Positions 26,294 to 36,871 of a stretch of DNA of 64,000 bases are shown here, piece by piece (position 1 is the first letter of the stretch; each line of letters begins with the position of its first letter). The notes beneath the pieces were generated by a model. The model was given only the letters and a program-made list of their open reading frames with translations. It was not told the origin of the DNA and made no database searches. Position numbers and translations under genes: made by a program. Source of the stretch: Nocardiopsis coralli. Its GTDB lineage: Bacteria > Actinomycetota > Actinomycetes > Streptosporangiales > Streptosporangiaceae. Location of the stretch: NCBI RefSeq assembly GCF_014892575.1, contig NZ_JADBGI010000004.1, positions 64,282-128,281 on the forward strand. Reading direction: 5' to 3'.

Positions 26294-26337
26294 CATGCCT
26301 TCTTCCGGTCAGCGTGTGGCGACCGGGAGGAGGCATG
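26294..26337 (+). terminator. Hairpin ending the glycosyltransferase operon
   Basis: A 17-bp stem (26294-26310 with 26321-26337) containing two G-U pairs, loop of ten bases. It lies 20 bases past the third glycosyltransferase. Confidence 0.8.
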
Positions 26338-26408
26338 TCCGCGCGGGAGGATCGGCGCCCTGAAGACCCGGCCGCGAGGCCGTGTTCCTCACGTCTTTGG
26401 GGGTAACA

Positions 26409-27749
26409 GTGGCGGGACGGTACGAACACCACGACGTCGTCGTGGTCGGCGCAGGGTTCGCCGGCCTCAGCGCCGCGCACGCACTGACCGACGCGGGTCT
26501 GTCGGTCCAACTGCTCGAGGCCCGCTCGCGCGTGGGCGGTCGCGCGCTGACGCGGTACCTGGACGACGGCACCCAGCTGGACCTGGGCGGGCAGTGGATC
26601 GGACCCACCCAGCTGCGCATCAACGAGATCGTGCAGCGCTACGGGGTGGAGATCTACCGCACGCCCGCACACGGCGCCGCCGTCAACGACTTCGACGGTG
26701 ACCGCCGCGAGGACCTGCTCCCCGACGTCACCGAGCTCTTCGATTCCCTGGAGGCGATGTGCCGCCGTGTGCCCGCCGAAAGCCCGTGGGAGGCCGAGGA
26801 GGCGCGGCAGTGGGACCGTATGACGTTCGCGTCCTGGCTCGACGCCACCGGGCGCCCTGACGTGGCCACCCGGTACGTGGCGCGTGTGGTCTCCGGCGGG
26901 CTCCTCGCCGGTTCGCCGGCGGAGACATCGGTGCTGGAGACCCTGTTCTACCTCGTCAGCGCGGGAGGGGTGCAGTCCCTGCTCGGGTACGAGGGCGGCG
27001 CGCAGGAGAGCCGGGTGGTCGGCGGGGCCCAGGTCATCGCCGACCGGATGGCCGCCGACCTCCCCGAGGGGGTGCTGCGCCTCGGCGAGCCGGTCCTGCG
27101 CATCGAGTACTCCGACGACGGCGCGCGGGTGGAGAGCACCGTGCACGCCTACCGCGCCGACCGGGTCGTGGTCGCCGTCCCGCCGGTGATCGCGTCCCGG
27201 CTGCGCTACGACCCGCCGCTGCCCCCGCTCAAGGACGGCGCCCTGCAGAGGGTCCCCGCGGGCACGGCGCTCAAGGTCCACGCGGTCTACGCGGAACCGT
27301 TCTGGCGTGAGGCGGGATACTCCGGCATCTCCACCTCCGCGGGCGGGCTCCTCACCGAGACCGTAGACAACACCCCGCCCGGGGCGCCCAGGGCGGTACT
27401 GACGGCGTTCGCGTACGGCGACGAGGCCGTGGAACTGCGCCGCCACGGCGCGGACGCGCGGCGGGCCTCGGTGCTGGAGCGGCTCGCGGAGCTCTTCGGC
27501 GCCCCGGCCCTGAGCCCGGAGGACTTCGTCGAGTACGACTGGCTCGCGCAGGAGTGGACCCGCGGGTGCTTCTCCGGGCACCTGACCACCGGGGCGGGCA
27601 CGACCTTCGGCTCGGTCCTGCGCACCCCGGTCGGGGTCGTGCACTGGGCGGGAACCGAGACCGCCACGGAGTGGAACGGCTACTTCGACGGCGCCGTGGC
27701 CTCCGGGCGCCGGGCCGCGGACGAGGTGGTCCGGGCCCTGCGTCCGTGA
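26409..27749 (+). CDS. Flavin monoamine oxidase family protein
   Basis: A 446-aa FAD amine oxidase that oxidises an amine to an imine, yielding H2O2. The FAD motif VVVVGAGFAGLSAAHAL is followed by LLEARSRVGGRALT and LDLGGQWIGPTQ, and the end carries VHWAGTETATEWNGYFDGAV, the conserved C-terminal FAD segment. No signal peptide is seen. GTG 26409 follows TTTGGGGG at good spacing; the open frame upstream to 26382 starts at a poorer GTG. It stands alone and converges with the mannosidase. Monoamine or polyamine substrate cannot be told. Confidence 0.9.
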   Translation: MAGRYEHHDVVVVGAGFAGLSAAHALTDAGLSVQLLEARSRVGGRALTRYLDDGTQLDLGGQWIGPTQLRINEIVQRYGVEIYRTPAHGAAVNDFDGDRREDLLPDVTELFDSLEAMCRRVPAESPWEAEEARQWDRMTFASWLDATGRPDVATRYVARVVSGGLLAGSPAETSVLETLFYLVSAGGVQSLLGYEGGAQESRVVGGAQVIADRMAADLPEGVLRLGEPVLRIEYSDDGARVESTVHAYRADRVVVAVPPVIASRLRYDPPLPPLKDGALQRVPAGTALKVHAVYAEPFWREAGYSGISTSAGGLLTETVDNTPPGAPRAVLTAFAYGDEAVELRRHGADARRASVLERLAELFGAPALSPEDFVEYDWLAQEWTRGCFSGHLTTGAGTTFGSVLRTPVGVVHWAGTETATEWNGYFDGAVASGRRAADEVVRALRP

Positions 27750-27757
27750 GCGCGGGT

Positions 27758-27795
27758 GCGGTCGGCCCCGGGGCGGGTGTCCCGGGGCCGACCGC
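27758..27795. terminator. Bidirectional terminator
   Basis: GCGGTCGGCCCCGGG (27758-27772) pairs perfectly with 27781-27795. It sits between the convergent stops of the amine oxidase and beta-mannosidase genes and can serve both. Confidence 0.85.
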
Positions 27796-27798
27796 TGT

Positions 27799-30255
27799 TC
27801 AGGGGCGGAACAGGGAGTTGACCGACCGCAGTACGGGCGCCGAGGTCAGCGCTGCGGTGTCCAGGTCGGCGTCGGTGCGCACGGTGAAGGTGTGCGACTC
27901 CCCGGGCAGGAGGGTGACGAGCATGGTGTCGGCCTCCGCGTCGGGTGCGAGGCGGTCGGCGAGCACCGCGGTGTCGCGCGCGAACGAGGACGCCGTGGCG
28001 GTGATGTGGTAACCCCCGGGTACGCGCGCGGCGGTGGCGGTGACCGCGCCGGGGTCGTAGGCGAGGTCCCGGTCGGCGGCGAAGGTGTGCACGGCCCGTG
28101 TGCGGCCGTCGTCGACCACGAGGACCTCCTGTGCGGCCTCGGCCGGGGTGAGGGCCGGGTCGGACAGTTCCAGCGCCTGTGCGGATCGTGCGGCGATGTC
28201 GGCGTCCAGGGACGACTCGTGTTCGACGGTGCCGTCCAGGCGCATGCGGCGCACACGCAGCCGGGTGGTCCAGCGTTCACCGGTGTCGTTGACCGCGACC
28301 AGAGTGGGGCGGCCTTCCCTGGGCTGGACGGTGAGCAGACGGGGCGCGAAGGCGTGACGCAGTGCGTACAGCAGGGGTTTGGGTCGCCCGTCGCCGTCGA
28401 CCGCCGACCATGAGGTGACGGGCCAGCAGTCGTTGAGCTGCCACACGAGGGCCCCGGCGGTGCGCGGCCACCACGACCGGAAGTGTTCGACGCCGAAGGC
28501 GACCGCGCGTGCCTGCACCAGCTGGGTGGCCCAGTGCCAGTCGGTGAAGGAGGCGGGCTCGGGCAGGTGCGGTGCGAGGCCGCGGGCGAGCTTGCCGTTG
28601 CCGTCCTCGGCCTTCTGGTGCAGGAGGAACCCGGGTGAGGTGGTGGTGAGGGGATCGTCGTGCACCCAGTCGGTGAGCGTGCGCCAGGTGGGCGGCCCCT
28701 GGAACCCGAACTCGGAACAGAACCGGGGTACGTGGTCGCGGTAGGCGCGGTGGTCGAGGCGGTTCCACACCTGCCACTCGTGCCGTGTCCCGTGGTCCTG
28801 GTCGTTGGGGTGGACGGCGTCGAGGGCGTGCCCGGGGCTGGCGGGGCTGCCAGGGGAGTAGGGGCGCGTGGGGTCGAGCTCGGCGACCACCCGCGGGAAG
28901 AGGTCCGTGTAGTACCCGTGCCCCCAGGTGCGGCCGGCGAGGGGTTCCTGCCAGCCCCAGTCCATGAACCCCCACAGGTTCTCGTTGCCGCCGTTCCACA
29001 GGGCGAGGGAGGGGTGCGGGGTCAGGCGGGCGACGTGCTCGCGCGCCTCGGCCTCGAACTCGTGCCACAGCTCGGCGTCCTCGGCGTAGGCGGCGCAGGC
29101 GAGCGGGAAGTCCTGCCAGACGAGCACGCCGCGTTCGTCACACAGGTCGTAGAAGTCCTCGGACTCGTAGATGCCGCCGCCCCACACGCGCAGCATGTTC
29201 ATGTGGGCACCGACGGCCTGGTCGAGGCGCCGGGCGAGCCGGTCGCGGGTGATGCGGGTGAGGAAGTGGTCGTCGGGGATCCAGTTGGCGCCCTTGGCGA
29301 AGATCGGCCGGCCGTTGACGACCACGGTGAAGGGGGTCCCGTGTTCGTCGGGTGCGGTGTCGACGGTGACGGTGCGGAACCCGGTGCGCCGCTCGTGGGT
29401 GTCGAGCACCCCGTCGGCGCCGTGGAGGAGCACACGGAGCGGGTAGAGCGGCTGGTCGCCGTGGCCGGCCGGCCACCACAGGCGCACCTCGGGGACCCGC
29501 ACGACGGCGACGGCCTCGTGGGACCCGGGCGGCAGGACCGCCTCGGTGCGTACCCCGGCGACCTCGGCGGACACCCGGAGTTCGGCGCCGGGGTCGTCGC
29601 GTTCGACGGCGGCGTGCACTTCGACGCGGCCGGTGCCGTCCTCCTCCACGGTCACGAGCGTGCGCACGGTGTCCAGGCGCGCGGTGCGCCAGCGTTCCAG
29701 GCGCACCGGTCTCCACAGGCCCGCGGTCTGCAGGTCCGGTCCCCAGTCCCACCCGAAGGAGCAGGCCATCTTGCGGACGGCGTTGAAGGGGTGTGCGTTC
29801 ACGTGTGGGCGCGCTCCCATGGCGGCTTCGCGCTGCTCCGCGTACTCCAGTGCGGGGGAGAGGTCGACGCTCAGGGCTCCGCGCCCCGAGCCCAGGGCCG
29901 TGCGTGCGTCGAAGCGGTACGTGCGGTGCATGTTCGCGGTGCGGCCGAGCACACGCCCGTCGACCGCGACGTCGGCGACGGTGTCCACGCCCTCCAGGAC
30001 CAGGTCGAGGCGTTCACCGGGTGCGGGAGGGGTGGTCCGCACGCCGAGCTCGTAACGCCAACCGCTGCGGTGCAACCAGGTGAGCTCGGCCTCGGCGAGG
30101 TGCTGGTAGGGGTCGGGGATCAGACCCGCGCCGTGCAGGTCCAGGTGGGTGCTGCCGGGGACCCGGGCGGGGATCCTCCGGCCGGCGACGTGGTCGGGGA
30201 CGGGGCCCGAGGTGGCCGAGAAGTGCCAGCCCTCGTGCAGGGTCTGCCGGATCAT
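27799..30255 (-). CDS. Beta-mannosidase (glycoside hydrolase family 2)
   Basis: An 818-aa intracellular enzyme removing terminal beta-mannose from manno-oligosaccharides. It has the GH2 order: N-terminal jelly roll (HEGWHFSATSG; SFGWDWGPDLQTAG), Ig-like domain, and TIM barrel with acid/base Glu in WNGGNENLWG and nucleophile Glu in RFCSEFGFQGPP, plus C-terminal beta domains. There is no signal peptide. ATG 30255 follows AGAGGGAG. The PadR-type gene lies 102 bases upstream in the same direction and may regulate it. Confidence 0.93.
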   Translation of the reverse strand: MIRQTLHEGWHFSATSGPVPDHVAGRRIPARVPGSTHLDLHGAGLIPDPYQHLAEAELTWLHRSGWRYELGVRTTPPAPGERLDLVLEGVDTVADVAVDGRVLGRTANMHRTYRFDARTALGSGRGALSVDLSPALEYAEQREAAMGARPHVNAHPFNAVRKMACSFGWDWGPDLQTAGLWRPVRLERWRTARLDTVRTLVTVEEDGTGRVEVHAAVERDDPGAELRVSAEVAGVRTEAVLPPGSHEAVAVVRVPEVRLWWPAGHGDQPLYPLRVLLHGADGVLDTHERRTGFRTVTVDTAPDEHGTPFTVVVNGRPIFAKGANWIPDDHFLTRITRDRLARRLDQAVGAHMNMLRVWGGGIYESEDFYDLCDERGVLVWQDFPLACAAYAEDAELWHEFEAEAREHVARLTPHPSLALWNGGNENLWGFMDWGWQEPLAGRTWGHGYYTDLFPRVVAELDPTRPYSPGSPASPGHALDAVHPNDQDHGTRHEWQVWNRLDHRAYRDHVPRFCSEFGFQGPPTWRTLTDWVHDDPLTTTSPGFLLHQKAEDGNGKLARGLAPHLPEPASFTDWHWATQLVQARAVAFGVEHFRSWWPRTAGALVWQLNDCWPVTSWSAVDGDGRPKPLLYALRHAFAPRLLTVQPREGRPTLVAVNDTGERWTTRLRVRRMRLDGTVEHESSLDADIAARSAQALELSDPALTPAEAAQEVLVVDDGRTRAVHTFAADRDLAYDPGAVTATAARVPGGYHITATASSFARDTAVLADRLAPDAEADTMLVTLLPGESHTFTVRTDADLDTAALTSAPVLRSVNSLFRP

Positions 30256-30357
30256 CGTCTCCCTCTTCCGGGCGGGGGCGACCCGTGGGCCGGGTCTCGA
30301 CCGGAATCCTGACCGGCGCCCGCGGGGTGGTCAAGGCCCCCGGACGGCCGGAGGACG

Positions 30358-30924
30358 TCAGGGGTCCGTCCCGGCCGTGTCCTCCTCCGGGGCCTCCCCG
30401 GACAGTTCCTCGACCGCGCGGGTGAGCCAGGAGATCCACCCGGCCTCCACGTCGATGCCGCCGCGGAGCACGAGCCGTTGCACCCGTTCCTGCTGGGTGG
30501 AGGGCTCGTCCGCGTAGTCGCGCCGGTCGAACTCGCGGTACTCCGCCAACCGGGCCCGGTGCAGGTCGCGGTGGCGCCGTAGCTCGTCGACGAGGCCGCC
30601 CAGGCCCACCACCCCCGCGGCGCGCAGCCGCAGGGGCAGGGGGTCCCGGGCGACCTTGGGGTCCTCGCGCTGGTCGACCCAGCGCACGAGCTCCGCCCGG
30701 CCCTCGGGAAGGACCTCGTACTCCTTCTTCTGCCCGCGGGTGGGTGCCCCGCCGGGCAGGGTGCGGATCAGCCCCGCCCGCTCCAGTTTCCCGAGCTCGC
30801 GGTAGATCTGCTGGTGGGTCGCCGACCAGAAGTAACCGATGGAGCGGTCGAAACGGCGGGTCAGCTCCGAACCGGAGGAGGGCTTCTCCAGCAGTGCGGT
30901 CAGGAGCGCGTGGGGCAGGGACAT
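30358..30924 (-). CDS. PadR family transcriptional regulator
   Basis: A 188-aa repressor-type protein. The N-terminal winged helix reads SLPHALLTALLEKPSSGSELTRRFDRSIGYFWSATHQQIYRELGKLERAGLI, the PadR signature, followed by a helical effector domain (VirR-like C-terminus). The frame extends to 31158, but homology begins at ATG 30924. No ribosome site precedes it; instead TAGAAT sits seven bases upstream, so the mRNA is probably leaderless. It lies between fadH-like and mannosidase genes on the same strand. Confidence 0.88.
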   Translation of the reverse strand: MSLPHALLTALLEKPSSGSELTRRFDRSIGYFWSATHQQIYRELGKLERAGLIRTLPGGAPTRGQKKEYEVLPEGRAELVRWVDQREDPKVARDPLPLRLRAAGVVGLGGLVDELRRHRDLHRARLAEYREFDRRDYADEPSTQQERVQRLVLRGGIDVEAGWISWLTRAVEELSGEAPEEDTAGTDP

Positions 30925-30931
30925 GGCCGCG

Positions 30932-30937
30932 ATTCTA
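30932..30937 (-). promoter_or_regulatory. -10 element of a leaderless PadR mRNA
   Basis: On the minus strand TAGAAT is followed by seven bases and then the ATG, so transcription would begin at or next to the A of the start codon. A matching -35 is not clear. Confidence 0.45.
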
Positions 30938-31007
30938 GAGGTCGGGGTACGAGGGCAGCAGGTGTCTGGCGGGTGACGGGTGGGCGCGGCCGAAGCGGAG
31001 CGAGGCC

Positions 31008-33077
<2,070 letters not shown>

Positions 33078-33080
33078 TTA

Positions 33081-33094
33081 TGCAACAAGTTGCA
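33081..33094. promoter_or_regulatory. Palindromic operator before the fadH-like gene
   Basis: TGCAAC-AA-GTTGCA is a perfect 6-bp dyad flanked by AT-rich bases (TTTA and AAAT). It lies 58 bases before the gene's start, where a repressor would cover the promoter. The form suits MarR- or TetR-type regulators; which one is unknown. Confidence 0.6.
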
Positions 33095-33135
33095 AAATCG
33101 GGAGGGGTGCCCCCGCGGAACCGGACCGCACACAT

Positions 33136-33174
33136 CCGGGCCCCGGGGAACGCTCCTGATTCCCCGGGGCCCGG
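33136..33174 (-). terminator. Hairpin terminator of the aldo/keto reductase unit
   Basis: A perfect 15-bp stem (33136-33150 with 33160-33174) with loop CGCTCCTGA, 16 bases past the reductase stop on the minus strand. The loop and closing pairs nearly repeat those at 3662-3703. Confidence 0.8.
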
Positions 33175-33190
33175 CGGCCGGCTGCTCGGC

Positions 33191-34033
33191 TCAGAACTCC
33201 TGGTGCGTGGCCGGGTCCTGGCCCTTGTTGCGGCCGTCGGGGCGGCCCAGCGCCGAGATCGCCTCGACCTCGGCCCCCGACAGCTCGAAGTCGAAGACCG
33301 ACAGGTTCTCGGTCTGGCGCTCCGGCCCCGAGGCCTTCGGGATCGGCACGGACCCCAGCTCCACGTGCCAGCGCAGGATCACCTGTGCCGTGGTCCGCCC
33401 GTGAGTGCGCGCGATCGACTCGACCACCGGCTCGCTCAACACGGAGTTGGCCCGGCCCAGCGGGCTCCACGACTCCGTGCGGACCCCGCGTGCGGCGTCG
33501 GCCGCGCGCTGCTCGGCCTGCGGGAAGTACGGGTGCAGTTCCACCTGGTTGACCGACGGCGCGACGCCGGTGTCCTCGATGATCCGGTCCAGGTGCTCGG
33601 GCAGGAAGTTCGAGACGCCGATCGACCGCACCAGCCCGCGCTCGCGCGCCTCCACCAGCGCCCGCCAGGCCTGCACGTACAGGTCCTCGATCGGGTTCGG
33701 CCAGTGGATGAGGTAGAGGTCCAACCGGTCGAGGCCCGTGGCGCGCAACGACCCCTCGACCGCCTCCAGGGCGCGGGCGTAGGCGTGGTCGCGTCCGGGG
33801 AGCTTGGAGGTGACCCGCAGTTCCTCCCTGGGGACCGGGGAGCGGCGCACGGCCTCGCCCACCGCGTCCTCGTTCTGGTAGTTCACCGCCGAGTCCAGGA
33901 GCCGGTAACCGGACTCGATCGCCGACAGGATCGACCGGGTCCCCTCCTCGCCGGTGAGCCGGTAGGTACCGAAGCCGACAGCGGGCAGCGTCGTCCCGTC
34001 GTCGAGCTCGTACTGCGGAACGTCCTGGGTCAT
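33191..34033 (-). CDS. Aldo/keto reductase
   Basis: A 280-aa NADPH-dependent reductase of the AKR superfamily, 2,5-diketogluconate-reductase-like. The catalytic set is visible: Asp and Tyr in LLDSAVNYQNE, Lys in TSKLPGRDH, His in YLIHWPNP; SIGVSNF and IPKASGPERQTEN (cofactor binding) follow. A GTG at 34042 is in frame, but GGAGG is eight bases before ATG 34033, so that start is used. It follows the beta-hydroxyacid dehydrogenase by 34 bases, so the two form an operon. Confidence 0.92.
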   Translation of the reverse strand: MTQDVPQYELDDGTTLPAVGFGTYRLTGEEGTRSILSAIESGYRLLDSAVNYQNEDAVGEAVRRSPVPREELRVTSKLPGRDHAYARALEAVEGSLRATGLDRLDLYLIHWPNPIEDLYVQAWRALVEARERGLVRSIGVSNFLPEHLDRIIEDTGVAPSVNQVELHPYFPQAEQRAADAARGVRTESWSPLGRANSVLSEPVVESIARTHGRTTAQVILRWHVELGSVPIPKASGPERQTENLSVFDFELSGAEVEAISALGRPDGRNKGQDPATHQEF

Positions 34034-34067
34034 GTTCGACACCTCCGTGGCTGTGGTCGGGGGATAC

Positions 34068-34937
34068 TCACCGGTCGTCGGGTGTGACGGCCTCGAAGAC
34101 GGCGGCGATGTCCTCGTCCCGGTGACCGCTCAGTTCGGCCGCCTTGAACTGCACGCGTACACCGTCCAGGACACCGGCCGCAACGCCGTGGCTGCGTGCG
34201 CTGTCCACCATCAGGTCGAGGTCCTTGAGCGCCCCGTGCACCGTGAACGAGGGGTCGTACTCACCGCTGAGCATCGCCTCGCCCTTGACGTGCGCGTACC
34301 CGGCGTCCAGCGGCCCGCCGGAGATCGCCTCCAGGAACAGCCGCGGATCGGTGCCCAGCGCTTCGGCCATCGCCATCGACTGGGCCACACCCGCGGTCAG
34401 CGTGGTGACCCAGGCGTTGCACGCGAGCTTGAGCGCCGAGGCCTGTCCCGGTCGGTCGCCCACGTGGATCTCCTTGGCCGAGAAGGCCTCCAGAACCGGA
34501 CGGGCCGTCGCGAGCGCTTCCCCCTCGCCTGCGGTCAGCACCACGAGCGTGCCCTGCTCGGCGGGTCCCTTGGTGCCCAGGACGGGGGTGTCGACGATCC
34601 CGACCCCGTTGCGTTCGGCGAGCTTCACGAGGTCGGCGGTGCCCTTGACCCCGACCGTGCCGGCCTGTGCCCACACGGCGCCCGGCGCGGTCGAGGGCAG
34701 GGCGCGTTCCATGACCTCGGCGGTCACACCCTCGTCGAAGAGCACGGTGAGCACGACCGCCGCGCCCTCCACCGCCTCGGCCGGCGATGCGGCGGAGTGC
34801 GCCCCCGCGTCCTCCAGAGGCCGGGTCTTCTCCCTGCTGCGGTTCCAGACCCGTACGTCGAACCCCTGCTCGATGAGGTTCGAGGCCATCCCCGAACCCA
34901 TGATCCCGGTCCCCAGGACCGCCACCGTGGTACTCAT
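34068..34937 (-). CDS. NAD(P)-dependent beta-hydroxyacid dehydrogenase family protein
   Basis: A 289-aa member of the 3-hydroxyisobutyrate/6-phosphogluconate dehydrogenase family. VAVLGTGIMGSGMASNLIEQG is the cofactor-binding start, DTPVLGTKGPAEQGTL the substrate region, and the catalytic Lys lies in GQASALKLACNAW. The ATG at 34937 follows GGGGAG; the open frame further up is not translated on this reading. It leads an operon with the aldo/keto reductase and diverges from the poxB-like gene. The exact substrate is unknown. Confidence 0.88.
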   Translation of the reverse strand: MSTTVAVLGTGIMGSGMASNLIEQGFDVRVWNRSREKTRPLEDAGAHSAASPAEAVEGAAVVLTVLFDEGVTAEVMERALPSTAPGAVWAQAGTVGVKGTADLVKLAERNGVGIVDTPVLGTKGPAEQGTLVVLTAGEGEALATARPVLEAFSAKEIHVGDRPGQASALKLACNAWVTTLTAGVAQSMAMAEALGTDPRLFLEAISGGPLDAGYAHVKGEAMLSGEYDPSFTVHGALKDLDLMVDSARSHGVAAGVLDGVRVQFKAAELSGHRDEDIAAVFEAVTPDDR

Positions 34938-35122
34938 GCGTCTCCCCTCGGACGACGAGTCGGCCAGGGTCCCCACCCTAGGGAGCACGGTCGCGGGCGA
35001 CCAGGAGCGCCGCGTACGGGCGTGCGGTGCCGGGGAGGGCCGCAGTGTGGCGTTCCCGGGTTCCGGGGCACCGCGCTCCTAGCGTTGGGGCCGACAGTGC
35101 CGTCGCAGGGAGGAACACCGCC

Positions 35123-36862
35123 GTGGCCAGGAACACCGTCGCAGAACAGCTCGTCCGCACCCTGGCCTCGGCAGGGGTCACCCGCATCTACGGCGTGGTC
35201 GGGGACAGCCTCAACCCGGTCGTCGACGCCGTGCGCGAGACCGACGGCATCGAGTGGGTGCACGTACGCAACGAGGAGGCCGCCGCGTTCGCCGCCGCCG
35301 GGCAGGCCGAGGTCGACGGCGGGCTCGCGGTGTGCGCGGGTTCCTGCGGCCCGGGCAACACCCACCTGGTGCAGGGCCTCTACGACGCCCAACGCAGCGG
35401 GGTCCCGGTACTGGCGCTGGCCTCGCACATCCCCTCCCGGCAGATCGGGACCCAGTTCTTCCAGGAGACCCACCCCGAGCGGCTCTTCGGCGACGTCACC
35501 GAGTTCCGCGAGCTGGTCGCCCACCCGGACCAGATGCCGCGGTTGGCGCGGGTGGCGATCCAGCACGCCCTCGGCACCCCGGGGGTGTCCGTGCTCGTCC
35601 TGCCCGGGGACATCGCCGGGCAGCGCGCCACCGGTCCGGCCGACACCTCACCGGTCACCGCCGGTCGCGCCACCGCCTGGCCCAGCGAGGACGACGTGCG
35701 GGAACTGGCCGCCCGCATCAACGCCGCCGACAAGGTCGCGCTCTTCTGCGGTGTCGGGGTGCGCGACGCCCACCGCGAGGTCATGGCGCTCGCCGGGAAG
35801 GCCAACGCCCCGGTCGGGCACTCCCTGCGGGGCAAGGAGTGGATCCAGTACCACAACCCCTACGACGTCGGCATGATCGGCCTGCTCGGCTACGGCGCCT
35901 GCCACGACGCCCTGGAGGCGGCCGACCTGACCGTCCTGCTCGGCACCGACTTCCCCTACGACGACTTCCTGCCGAAGAAGGGTGTGGTCCAGGTCGACCA
36001 CGACCCGCGCCGCCTCGGCCGCAGGGTGCCGCTCGACCTGGCCGTGCAGGGGGACGTTCCCGCGACCCTGCGGGCGGTGCTGCCGCTGGTGGAGGACAAG
36101 TCCGACGCCCGGTACCTGCACGAGATGCTCCGCAAGCACGAGCGGGCCCTCACCCGGGTCGTGGACGCCTACACGCAGAACATCGAGCACCACACGCCCA
36201 TCCACCCCGAGTACGTGGCGGACTGCCTCGACAAGGTCGCGGACGAGTCCACCGTCTTCACCGTCGACACCGGTATGAACAACGTGTGGGCCGCCCGCTA
36301 CCTCACACCGAACGGGCACCGGCGCGTCATCGGGTCCTTCTCGCACGGGACGATGGCCAACGCGCTCCCGCACGCGATCGGTGCCGCCTACGCAGCGCCC
36401 GACCGCAAGGTGGTCTCGCTCTCCGGCGACGGCGGGCTCAGCATGCTCCTGGGAGAGCTCATCACCGTGCAGCAGCACGACCTGCCGATCACGACGGTGG
36501 TCTTCAACAACTCCTCGCTCGGCATGGTGAAGCTGGAGATGATGGTCGACGGGATCCCCGCCTACCAGACCGACCACCAGCAGGTGGACTACGCGGCGGT
36601 CGCCCGTGCCCTCGGCATGCGGTCGGTGCGGGTGGAGGACCCCAACGACGTGCACGAGGCCCTGCGCGAGGCGCTCGCGGCCGACGTCCCGTACCTCGTC
36701 GACGTGATCACCGACCCGAACGCGCTGTCGATCCCGTCCCGCATCACCGCCGACCAGGTCGCCGGTTTCGCGCTGTCGGCGGGGCGCACGGTGCTGCAGG
36801 GCGGCGTCGGGGCGATGGTCGAGATGGCGCGCTCGAACCTGCGCAACATCCCCCGCCCCTGA
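35123..36862 (+). CDS. poxB: Thiamine diphosphate-dependent pyruvate oxidase/dehydrogenase (PoxB type)
   Basis: A 579-aa ThDP/FAD enzyme close in length to E. coli PoxB (572), which turns pyruvate into acetate and CO2, passing electrons to quinone at the membrane. ThDP-enzyme features are the N-terminal IYGVVGDSLNPVVDA and HVRNEEAAAFAAAGQAE (catalytic Glu), and the C-terminal diphosphate motif SGDGGLSM to FNNSSLGM. GTG 35123 follows GGGAGG. Acetolactate synthase is a relative, but the arrangement and C-terminal helix favour PoxB. Confidence 0.88.
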   Translation: MARNTVAEQLVRTLASAGVTRIYGVVGDSLNPVVDAVRETDGIEWVHVRNEEAAAFAAAGQAEVDGGLAVCAGSCGPGNTHLVQGLYDAQRSGVPVLALASHIPSRQIGTQFFQETHPERLFGDVTEFRELVAHPDQMPRLARVAIQHALGTPGVSVLVLPGDIAGQRATGPADTSPVTAGRATAWPSEDDVRELAARINAADKVALFCGVGVRDAHREVMALAGKANAPVGHSLRGKEWIQYHNPYDVGMIGLLGYGACHDALEAADLTVLLGTDFPYDDFLPKKGVVQVDHDPRRLGRRVPLDLAVQGDVPATLRAVLPLVEDKSDARYLHEMLRKHERALTRVVDAYTQNIEHHTPIHPEYVADCLDKVADESTVFTVDTGMNNVWAARYLTPNGHRRVIGSFSHGTMANALPHAIGAAYAAPDRKVVSLSGDGGLSMLLGELITVQQHDLPITTVVFNNSSLGMVKLEMMVDGIPAYQTDHQQVDYAAVARALGMRSVRVEDPNDVHEALREALAADVPYLVDVITDPNALSIPSRITADQVAGFALSAGRTVLQGGVGAMVEMARSNLRNIPRP

Positions 36863-36871
36863 CCCGGGGCC

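Noticed and set aside
21040..26337. Genomic island integrated at tRNA-Ser(CGA)
   Set aside because: No integrase, no second copy of the tRNA end was noticed, and the glycosyltransferase genes have the same high GC as the core.
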